Positions 43,150 through 50,681 of a DNA stretch of 64,000 bases are shown here, in pieces. The notes under the pieces are model-generated. The model ran no database searches. It saw nothing but the letters and a program-made list of their open reading frames with translations, and had not been told where the DNA came from. The position numbers and the translations under genes are program-made. The number at the start of each line of letters is the position of its first letter. Positions within the stretch are counted from its first letter, which is position 1. Source of the stretch: an uncultured Flavobacteriaceae bacterium (GTDB lineage Bacteria; Bacteroidota; Bacteroidia; Flavobacteriales; Flavobacteriaceae); NCBI GenBank assembly GCA_947494565.1, contig CANLVG010000001.1:744001-808000 (forward strand), read 5' to 3'.

Positions 43150-44115
43150 TTAGGAAACCTTTTCCGCGGTTTCAACAGTAGCCAAGTAACGTTCGGCATC
43201 CAATGCCGCCATACAACCGGTACCTGCAGCGGTAACGGCTTGTCGGTATTCTTTGTCCTGGGCATCACCACTTGCGAAAACTCCTGGCTTATTGGTTTTG
43301 GTCGACTTGCCTTCCGTAATCAAATACCCCGTCTCATCCATATCGAGTTGACCTTTAAAAATATCGGTATTCGGTTTATGGCCAATGGCAATAAATAATC
43401 CTGTTATGGCGATATCCTCTTTCTCACCAGTTTGGTTATTGACCATTCGTAGCCCTTCAACAACCTGATCGCCTAGAACCTCATCGACTTCGGTATTGTA
43501 CCGAACCTCAATATTCTTTAGGCTGTTCACACGGTGTTGCATGGCCTTGGAAGCCCTCATATGATCCTTACGGACCAGCATTGTTACTTTGTTGCAGATA
43601 TTCGCTAAGTATGACGCCTCTTCTGCCGCCGTATCTCCCGCACCGACAATAGCCACATCTTGGCCCTTGTAGAAAAAGCCATCACAAACGGCACATGCCG
43701 ATACGCCGCCACCTCGCAAACGCTGCTCGCTTGGGATTCCCAAGTATTTCGCCGTTGCTCCTGTCGAAATAATAATGGTTTCGGCCTCTATTTGCTTGGA
43801 TCCATCCACCGTGGCCTTGTGAATTCCCCCTACCTCGTCACTCAACTCAACTGCGGTAACCATTCCAATACGAACCTCGGTTCCAAAACGTTCCGCTTGT
43901 TGCTGCAATTGTACCATCATGGTGGGACCATCTATTCCTTCTGGATATCCAGGAAAATTATCGACCTCCGTGGTCGTGGTCAATTGACCTCCTGGTTCCA
44001 TACCTGTATACACCAAAGGTTTCAAATCGGCTCTTGCCGCATATATGGCTGCGGTATAGCCCGCAGGGCCAGAGCCTATAATCAGTGTTTTTACTCTTTC
44101 AATACTTCCGGACAT
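43150..44115 (-). CDS. trxB: Thioredoxin reductase
   Basis: The 321-residue flavoprotein has the FAD motif GSGPAG (14-19), the redox pair C141/C144 in CAVCDG and the NADPH motif GAGDTA (158-163). It ends near GVFASGDAQDKEYRQAVTAAGTG, the FAD-side motif. It reduces thioredoxin with NADPH in the cytoplasm. A small inverted repeat lies just upstream of the start. Confidence 0.95.
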   Translation of the reverse strand: MSGSIERVKTLIIGSGPAGYTAAIYAARADLKPLVYTGMEPGGQLTTTTEVDNFPGYPEGIDGPTMMVQLQQQAERFGTEVRIGMVTAVELSDEVGGIHKATVDGSKQIEAETIIISTGATAKYLGIPSEQRLRGGGVSACAVCDGFFYKGQDVAIVGAGDTAAEEASYLANICNKVTMLVRKDHMRASKAMQHRVNSLKNIEVRYNTEVDEVLGDQVVEGLRMVNNQTGEKEDIAITGLFIAIGHKPNTDIFKGQLDMDETGYLITEGKSTKTNKPGVFASGDAQDKEYRQAVTAAGTGCMAALDAERYLATVETAEKVS

Positions 44116-44497
44116 AATCTCAGTTTTATGCTAAGCAATACTTAGCCTCTATTAAGTAAGTGTTACGCTTCTAACCTTACAAAAGTAGATGTTTTAACAA
44201 AAACCTTACAGCTAAGTTATCAACAGTATCTCAAGGATTGAGATTGTTCTTGAACGATATTGATAAATGACCTTGGCCTGATTATTGCTAAAAATTGAGT
44301 GCTTTCCATTAGGGTCTTGTAGTACCAAGTTGGAAGGTGGATCAATGTTAAAAAAAAATGCTGTTGATAGGTTTTAACACATTTTAGTGAAGGATATCTT
44401 ACTTTTACCTCCCGATATGGAACGGAGTAGCTAATTGTAGACAGGAGATAAGGAAGTTTTGTCAAGTTCAAAAATTGATAAGAAACACATTATTAAC
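44116..44497. other. Intergenic region between trxB and a divergent LytTR regulator
   Basis: No convincing gene lies in these 382 bases; frames present show no protein character. It should hold the divergent promoters of trxB and the LytTR gene. The only structure I see is the inverted repeat at 44130-44146. Confidence 0.55.
44130..44146. repeat. Inverted repeat upstream of trxB
   Basis: gctaag and cttagc are perfect 6-base arms around caata, ending 15 bases before the trxB start. It may be an operator or part of a leader hairpin. Confidence 0.35.
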
Positions 44498-45202
44498 ATG
44501 CAAGCAAAGAAACTAAGAAGTATCGTAGTAGATGACTCTGCGGTTCAACGATTGGCTGTGAGCACACTCATTGCCAACCATCCAGATCTAGAACTTATCG
44601 TTCAGTACAAAGATGGTTTCGAAGCCCAAAAAAAGGTAAATTCAAAGGAGATCGACTTGGTTTTCCTTGACGTGGAAATGCCTATCCTAGATGGTTTTGA
44701 ATTCATAGAATCAATGGAGCACCCGCCTCAGGTGATTTTGATAACCGGTAAGCCCGGATATGCGCTCAAAGCATTTGATTACAACGTAACCGATTATCTT
44801 CTTAAACCCATTACGAAAGACCGTTTTGATGATGCCATTAAAAAGGCGTTGGTCCGTGCGGGTGAAAAATCGAGGTCCAAACAGGAGGAAGAACATATTT
44901 TCGTGAACAGTAGCCTGAAGAAAGTCAAGGTGGTCATTAGCGAAATCAAGTGGATCGAAGGACTTGGCGATTATATCAAAGTAGTTACCGAAGATGCGAA
45001 CATTCTCGTGCTTTCCACTATGAAAGCCTTCATAAAAAAGTTACCCGAAAACCAGTTCTTACGTATTCATAAATCGTATATCGTGAACTTGAACAAGGTG
45101 CAGCAATTCAGCAGCGCCCTTGTAGAAGTGGGAGGACAACAAATTCCTCTCAGTAGACACAAAAAGGAAGAGCTGGAAGAGGCATTGACCAACTCGGACT
45201 AA
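44498..45202 (+). CDS. LytTR-family response regulator, no kinase adjacent
   Basis: I chose the ATG at 44498 over a TTG at 44459 because the receiver fold starts directly (KLRSIVVDDSAVQRLAV). The 234-residue protein has a receiver domain with phospho-acceptor Asp in LVFLDVEMPILDG and Lys in YLLKPI, and a C-terminal LytTR domain (IKWIEGLGDYIKVVT, FLRIHKSYIVNL, PLSRHKKEEL). No histidine kinase gene is adjacent. It converges with galK, nine bases apart. Confidence 0.9.
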   Translation: MQAKKLRSIVVDDSAVQRLAVSTLIANHPDLELIVQYKDGFEAQKKVNSKEIDLVFLDVEMPILDGFEFIESMEHPPQVILITGKPGYALKAFDYNVTDYLLKPITKDRFDDAIKKALVRAGEKSRSKQEEEHIFVNSSLKKVKVVISEIKWIEGLGDYIKVVTEDANILVLSTMKAFIKKLPENQFLRIHKSYIVNLNKVQQFSSALVEVGGQQIPLSRHKKEELEEALTNSD

Positions 45203-45211
45203 AGGATATCT

Positions 45212-46336
45212 TTACAGACAAGTCGTTCCACCACTAGGGGCTACTTCGAAGGCTTCCAAGTGTATATTGAATTTTTCGAGATACGCTTTTGAAGCATGTT
45301 CCACGAATTCATCTACAACAGCCTCGTGAACCAAATTCAAAGTGCAACCGCCGAAACCTCCACCGGTCTGACGCGCGCCTAAAACGCCAGGGTTGTCTTT
45401 CGTATGCGCTACCAAAAAATCGGATTCTGGGCAGCTTACTTCATAAAGTGCACTAATACCATCATGTGCCTTGTATAAAATTTCACCTACAGCCTTTAGA
45501 TCGTTCGCCTTAAAGGCTTCGACCATATCAAGCACCCTTTTATTTTCATCGATAATGAAAGAGCAACGATTGTACACCTTCTGCCGCATCTTATCGCGGT
45601 GGGCTTCTAGCATCGTACGGGTCACATCGCGTAAGGAATTGACTTGTGGGTGGCTTTCTTTGATAAGGGACACTCCTTCCTCACATTCTTGTCTTCGAGT
45701 GTTATATTCACTAGAGGCAAGATTATGTGACACCTTGGTGTTCAACATAATAATCCTGTAAGGAGCTATATGAATCGGAATGTGTTGGTAGTCCAAGGAT
45801 CGGCAATCTAGAAGTATAACAGTACCTTTCTTACTCATCACTGAAGCGAACTGATCCATGATACCACATTGGGTTCCCACATAATTATGCTCGGCTCGTT
45901 GCGATAGCTCTACAAGGGTTATTTTGGATAACTGTAAATCGAATAGTTCATTTAAGCCGAAGGCTAGACCACATTCCATCGCAGCCGAAGAACTCAATCC
46001 GGAACCCAAAGGCAAGTCGCTTTCGATCGTACAATCGAATCCCTTTACCTTATCCGTTAGCATTGCAATCTCATATAAAACCCCTAGCACATAATTGTGC
46101 CATTCGGTTTCACTGATTTTAAGTTGGTCTAAATCGAACGAAAAGCCCTCATAACCTAAAGAATAAACATTACACCGGCTAGGGCTACCGTTCTTGGCCA
46201 ATTTAAAGGTAATCTTATTCCCTATGGCAGTGGGCAATACATATCCCAAGTTATAGTCCGTATGCTCTCCGATGAAATTGATTCGACCGGGGGAGGCTAT
46301 TGTAAGTTCAGGGGTGAAATTTTCTAAAAACTGCAT
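45212..46336 (-). CDS. galK: Galactokinase
   Basis: From the ATG at 46336 the protein is 374 residues; a start at 46375 would overlap the upstream gene. The GHMP-kinase signatures are all present: GRINFIGEHTDYN, the ATP loop LGSGLSSSAAMECGL and the C-terminal GARQTGGGFGGCTLNL. It phosphorylates galactose to galactose-1-phosphate in the cytoplasm. It starts one base after the stop of the formylglycine-generating enzyme gene, so it belongs to the polysaccharide locus and points to galactose as a released sugar. Confidence 0.93.
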   Translation of the reverse strand: MQFLENFTPELTIASPGRINFIGEHTDYNLGYVLPTAIGNKITFKLAKNGSPSRCNVYSLGYEGFSFDLDQLKISETEWHNYVLGVLYEIAMLTDKVKGFDCTIESDLPLGSGLSSSAAMECGLAFGLNELFDLQLSKITLVELSQRAEHNYVGTQCGIMDQFASVMSKKGTVILLDCRSLDYQHIPIHIAPYRIIMLNTKVSHNLASSEYNTRRQECEEGVSLIKESHPQVNSLRDVTRTMLEAHRDKMRQKVYNRCSFIIDENKRVLDMVEAFKANDLKAVGEILYKAHDGISALYEVSCPESDFLVAHTKDNPGVLGARQTGGGFGGCTLNLVHEAVVDEFVEHASKAYLEKFNIHLEAFEVAPSGGTTCL

Positions 46337-46337
46337 A

Positions 46338-47480
46338 TTATTCTCTTGTATTCCCAAGCATTTCAGGAGTGACAACGGTTCTAAACCCTAAGTGCTCTTG
46401 CGCAGAATCAAGACTAGTAGCCATTCGGGCAGATATTCGATAGCTTGCACAATACGATGCGCTACACAAAAAAGAACCACCTTTGATTACCCTTTCACGG
46501 GCATATGGATCTCGTTCATTATAAGGCACCTCCGCTCCGGTAGGGTTGATCAAAACGTTTCCGCCTTGCTTCGTTTGTTTGTAATAATCGGTATTGTACC
46601 AATCATTGGTCCACTCCCAAACATTACCAGCCATATCATAGAGTCCGTAATCATTTGGTGGATAAGATCCGACATCGGCTCTTAACTCAAAGCCGTCCGC
46701 TTTTGTATTGTTCACAGGAAAATTACCATTCCAAGTATTTGCCATTTTGGCTAGGGTACTATGATCATCGCCCCAAGAAAAGGTTTTGTTCCTCTGATTT
46801 CCACGGGCTGCCCGCTCCCACTCCGCTTCAGTGGGCAAACGCCTTCCGGCCCATTGGCAATACGCCATGGCATCATCATAAGAAATGTGCACTACGGGAT
46901 TATTCTCTTTTCCCGAAAGATCACTCCCTGGTCCATGGGGTTGTTTCCAATTGGCTCCAATCTTCCATTCCCACCATTGTGAAAAATCATAAAGATTGGG
47001 CACGGGGTTCTTGGTCTTTTTAAAAACCAATGAACCCGGTTGCATGATGCTATCATGGGGTTTCGCCGTACCTGCGGGAAGTTGTTTCTTCATTTCCTCC
47101 CAATCGATTTCCCGTTCGGCGACGGTTATATACCCCGTTTCGTCAATGAATTTTTTGAAATCGGCATTGGTCACCTCGTGGACATCCATAAAAAAACCGT
47201 TTACGGTTACAGGAATGGCGGGCTTTTCGTGCCCCATCGCCATCTCATCATGGGAAACGGCTCCTTGCTCAAAAGTCCCACCAGGAATCCAAACCATTCC
47301 TTCGGGAGCTTTGATATCTTGAGGGGGATCAACAAGAATAGGAGCTGTAGGTGTTCTCTTGGTCGATACCGCCTTAACCTCGGAACCAGAATTCGGAGTT
47401 TGGTCTTTTTGCGTGTTCTTACAGGCAAAAATCAACGATAGTGCGAAAAGAAAATGTGTAGATCTTCGTATAATCTTCAT
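46338..47480 (-). CDS. Formylglycine-generating enzyme (sulfatase maturation), lipoprotein
   Basis: The 380-residue protein has a lipoprotein signal (Cys20 in LSLIFAC). The SUMF1/FGE domain runs from about residue 60: MVWIPGGTFEQGA, NADFKKFIDETGY, GRRLPTEAEWERAARG, DMAGNVWEWTNDW. The active-site cysteines are present as C339 and C344 (GGSFLCSASYC), the positions of the human enzyme pair. It converts the sulfatase motif Cys to formylglycine using oxygen. Three Cys-type sulfatase genes lie nearby, and galK follows directly. Confidence 0.9.
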   Translation of the reverse strand: MKIIRRSTHFLFALSLIFACKNTQKDQTPNSGSEVKAVSTKRTPTAPILVDPPQDIKAPEGMVWIPGGTFEQGAVSHDEMAMGHEKPAIPVTVNGFFMDVHEVTNADFKKFIDETGYITVAEREIDWEEMKKQLPAGTAKPHDSIMQPGSLVFKKTKNPVPNLYDFSQWWEWKIGANWKQPHGPGSDLSGKENNPVVHISYDDAMAYCQWAGRRLPTEAEWERAARGNQRNKTFSWGDDHSTLAKMANTWNGNFPVNNTKADGFELRADVGSYPPNDYGLYDMAGNVWEWTNDWYNTDYYKQTKQGGNVLINPTGAEVPYNERDPYARERVIKGGSFLCSASYCASYRISARMATSLDSAQEHLGFRTVVTPEMLGNTRE

Positions 47481-47514
47481 GAAACGATTCCTAAATGGAG
47501 CGCGTAAAGTTAGC

Positions 47515-49101
47515 TTATTTTTCGGTTAAATTGCCGGTCTCCAACAAGGGGATCTTAAAGTTCTCCAATACAGGTGACTCCCTTTCTTGACGGAATATTT
47601 TTGAAGCCTTATCAATAATTTCAGGGTGCGCCTCCGCGACATTTGTTTTTTCCGTAGGGTCATCCTTAAGGTTGTAGAGCTCCAACGTTGGTTCTTCTTC
47701 GTTTTTCAGATTTTGGCGTACAAGTTTCCAATCCCCCATCCGCAAGGCTACTTGACCCCCATAACTAGGAAACTCCCAATACAGAAAGTCGTGTACCTCT
47801 TGAGATTCCGTTGATAAAAGTGTGGGCAACAAACTGATTCCATCCGTATGTTCGGGGACCGTATACCCTGCTACCTCGGCGAAGGTGGCCAACATATCAT
47901 AATGCGCTGAAATATGATCGCTTCTAGTTCCAGCCTTTATCTTGTCGGGCCAAGAGGCGATCATGGGCACTCTGATACCCCCCTCATACAAAAAGCCCTT
48001 GCCTCGACCATATTCCCCTCGGAAAGGCTTCGCACTTTCAAAATATTCCGGATCAGCTCCACCAGCATAGCTAGGGCCGTTATCGGAAGTAAAAACGATT
48101 AATGTATTCTCATATATTCCCGCATCTTTCAATTGCTGCACCAACTTACCGATATTCTCATCTAAATAAGAAACCATCGCCGCGTAGGCTGCGTGGGGGG
48201 TCTTATGTGGAAAATAACCTGAGCCTGCTTTCTTCCCAGCCAAATAGGGTTCTTCAGGCCCTAATTTTTTGCGGTAGTGATCTACCCACCGCTTTGGTGC
48301 TTGCAAGGCCACATGTGGTATTGGTGTTGCCCAGTACAAAAAGAAGGGACGTTCCATATTCGAATCCACAAAATCCGTGATTTCCTTGAACATCAGATCC
48401 GGACTGTACTCATTTAAATTGAAATCGGCATAACTAGCGTCATCATTCGGGTCTAGACCTTCGTCGAGGGGCGTGTTCGGTGCGATGGTGTCATTCTGTA
48501 GATGAACGCGATTTCTATTCTTGTAAAGATGTAAAGGGTAATAGGTATGTGCCTGACGTTGACAGTTATATCCATAGAAAAAATCGAAACCCATGTCATT
48601 GGGAACGGACTTCGTATGTGGGGCACCTAATCCCCATTTACCGACGATACCCGTGGTATAGCCTACTTCTTTCAAGTGATCGGCCATGGTAACGGTAGCG
48701 TCCGGCATCGGACCTTGACCTTCCAAGGTGGAATCTTTGGCCATTGCGCGATAGTTCCATACGTCACCCCGTTCGCCCCATTCACTATTACTCCGTATAT
48801 ACGCATGGCCCGCATGTTTACCGGTCAGCAACATATGCCGTGCCGGCGCACAGACCGGAGCACTGGTGTAATGTTGGGTGAACAACATACCTGATCGGGA
48901 AAGCGCATCGATATTTGGGGTCTCTATGATTTTTTGCCCGTATGCCCCTACTTCGGCATAGCCCAGATCGTCGGCCAAAATATAGATAATATTGGGTTTT
49001 CTGTTTTCGGAAATCCCTTCCTTTGGAGCTTCGTCTTTACATGCTAAAAAAAGCGTTCCTGCCATTAGCAGGAACACAATCTGTTTCGTTGTTATTTCCA
49101 T
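47515..49101 (-). CDS. Sulfatase, type I (Cys type), lipoprotein
   Basis: The 528-residue protein has a lipoprotein signal (Cys21 in LFLAC) and the alkaline-phosphatase-like sulfatase fold. NIIYILADDLGYAEVGAYG holds the metal aspartates D44/D45. The modification motif is C84-A-P-A-R88, so Cys84 becomes formylglycine. GIVGKWGLG and IVFTSDNGPS are further family blocks. It should remove sulfate esters from an algal polysaccharide at the cell surface or in the periplasm. It lies between the FGE and Gfo/Idh/MocA genes in one minus-strand operon. Confidence 0.93.
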   Translation of the reverse strand: MEITTKQIVFLLMAGTLFLACKDEAPKEGISENRKPNIIYILADDLGYAEVGAYGQKIIETPNIDALSRSGMLFTQHYTSAPVCAPARHMLLTGKHAGHAYIRSNSEWGERGDVWNYRAMAKDSTLEGQGPMPDATVTMADHLKEVGYTTGIVGKWGLGAPHTKSVPNDMGFDFFYGYNCQRQAHTYYPLHLYKNRNRVHLQNDTIAPNTPLDEGLDPNDDASYADFNLNEYSPDLMFKEITDFVDSNMERPFFLYWATPIPHVALQAPKRWVDHYRKKLGPEEPYLAGKKAGSGYFPHKTPHAAYAAMVSYLDENIGKLVQQLKDAGIYENTLIVFTSDNGPSYAGGADPEYFESAKPFRGEYGRGKGFLYEGGIRVPMIASWPDKIKAGTRSDHISAHYDMLATFAEVAGYTVPEHTDGISLLPTLLSTESQEVHDFLYWEFPSYGGQVALRMGDWKLVRQNLKNEEEPTLELYNLKDDPTEKTNVAEAHPEIIDKASKIFRQERESPVLENFKIPLLETGNLTEK

Positions 49102-49104
49102 GAA

Positions 49105-50442
49105 TTATAATACGGTGGTTTTACCTGGTGTGGGAATCGCGTACATTCCATCTGCATTGGGTTGAACCGGTGCCGGGGAATCCCAGGAGAGTTGGTCGGG
49201 AACCAAGGCTAAATTGGATGCCATAGCTTCGTCCCATTTCACCACTTTTCCAGAATAGGTCGCCATTCGACCTAAAATTGCGGACATCGTACTTTTTGCC
49301 CCATTTTCGCCATTCGCGATGACATCACCGTTTCGAATGGACTCAAACAATTTGACATGTTCTACCTCATAAGGATTGGGATCTTCCTTTCCTCGGTGTT
49401 CAAAAATCGTATCTCCGTTCCAACCTTTTATGTCCACATTGTCACCAGCAGTTGAAACCGTACCCTTAGTTCCTTGGAAGAACTCGGAGACCCTCCGCAT
49501 CGTGTCAGGTTGATGACGACATTGGCTGGCAATGACCGCGCCGCTGGGATACGTGAATTCCACAAAATGATGATCGAATATCTCGCCATGGTCTTTACCA
49601 TTGCGAACCTGACGACCTCCCATGCCTTGAGCGGAAATAGGGTACTCACCAATAAACCAATTCGCTACATCGATATTGTGAATATGTTGTTCCAATATAT
49701 GATCTCCACAAAGCCAATTGAAATAGTACCAGTTGCGCATTTGATACTCCAGCTCCGTTTGGCCCGGTTGGCGTTCACGAACCCAGACCCCAGCACTATT
49801 CCAATATACTTGGCCGGATACTATTTTACCGATACTGTCTTTTTTCACATGATCAATGGCCGCCAGATAACTATCCTGATAGTGGCGCTGAAGTCCCACC
49901 ACAACGTTCAATTTCTTTTCTTTTGCTATTTTGGCCGACGCTAATACCTTTCGTACCCCAGGTACGTCCGTAGCGACCGGTTTTTCCATAAAAACATGTT
50001 TTCCATTTGCGATAGCGTACTCAAAGTGTTGGGGTCTAAAACCTGGAGGGGTTGCCAATATCACCACATCGGCGAGGTCCATGGCCTTTGTGGCCGCATC
50101 AAAGCCGACGAACTGGTTTTTTTCAGCCACATTGACCTTCTTCGTTTCGCCCATAGCCTTGGAAATGTTCATCAAACTACCTTTCAAACGATCTTCAAAT
50201 GCATCCGCCATGGCCACAAGTTCGACGTTTTCATCTGCATTTAAGGCCTGAACGGCTGCTCCGGTTCCACGACCACCGCAACCGACAAGGGCGATTTTTA
50301 ATTTCTTGTCATTAAACACATTGACCATTCCGTTCATCTGCATATTCGGCAGCAACATAGCACCTCCTGTAAATAGGGCTGATTTCTTTACAAAGTCCCT
50401 TCTTGATTTCAGTGATTCTTCTCTAGCGTTCTTATTCTCCAT
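49105..50442 (-). CDS. Gfo/Idh/MocA-family oxidoreductase, Tat-exported
   Basis: The 445-residue protein has a twin-arginine signal (SRRDFVKK, about 13-20) and a Rossmann front (LKIALVGCGGRGTGAA). The catalytic-type segment HVFMEKPVATDVPG contains the EKP motif, and GDHILEQHIHNIDVANWF carries His residues usual near the active site. The family oxidises or reduces sugars with bound NAD(P); some relatives are NAD-dependent glycosidases (GH109), which cannot be ruled out. It is the first gene of the minus-strand operon of the polysaccharide locus. Confidence 0.88.
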   Translation of the reverse strand: MENKNAREESLKSRRDFVKKSALFTGGAMLLPNMQMNGMVNVFNDKKLKIALVGCGGRGTGAAVQALNADENVELVAMADAFEDRLKGSLMNISKAMGETKKVNVAEKNQFVGFDAATKAMDLADVVILATPPGFRPQHFEYAIANGKHVFMEKPVATDVPGVRKVLASAKIAKEKKLNVVVGLQRHYQDSYLAAIDHVKKDSIGKIVSGQVYWNSAGVWVRERQPGQTELEYQMRNWYYFNWLCGDHILEQHIHNIDVANWFIGEYPISAQGMGGRQVRNGKDHGEIFDHHFVEFTYPSGAVIASQCRHQPDTMRRVSEFFQGTKGTVSTAGDNVDIKGWNGDTIFEHRGKEDPNPYEVEHVKLFESIRNGDVIANGENGAKSTMSAILGRMATYSGKVVKWDEAMASNLALVPDQLSWDSPAPVQPNADGMYAIPTPGKTTVL

Positions 50443-50681
50443 GATTGTATCGTTGTATCTTTTTTAATGAAATTGGTTCTGAAGTGGTTTCTAAGGTAAA
50501 AAGAAAAAACCATTTCTTGGGTATTGCTATTTTGAATTTTCCATTCTTTTCCCCTAGTATACAGCAAAATAGCACGCACTAGACTATAGTCTAAAATGAT
50601 GAACCATTTGTTGCACTTACAAAACCATATCTAAATAAGAAGAATCACAAGATAGCCTATGTTTAATTTATTAAATAACCA
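50443..50681. promoter_or_regulatory. Divergent control region of the polysaccharide locus
   Basis: These 239 bases separate the two divergent operons. A perfect 14-base palindrome (tagactatagtcta) lies at 50580-50593, roughly in the middle. No clear consensus promoter was identified. Confidence 0.55.
50580..50593. promoter_or_regulatory. Candidate operator palindrome
   Basis: The 14-base sequence tagactatagtcta is its own reverse complement. Its central position between divergent operons suggests a site for the locus regulator, probably the hybrid two-component protein encoded at 53565. Confidence 0.4.

Noticed and set aside
44220-44471. 83-codon frame on the minus strand upstream of the LytTR gene
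   Set aside because: No protein-like pattern, and it overlaps the expected promoter of the regulator gene.
48102-48380. Plus-strand frames opposite the sulfatase and Gfo/Idh/MocA genes
   Set aside because: They are antisense readings of clearly conserved enzymes and show no protein features of their own.
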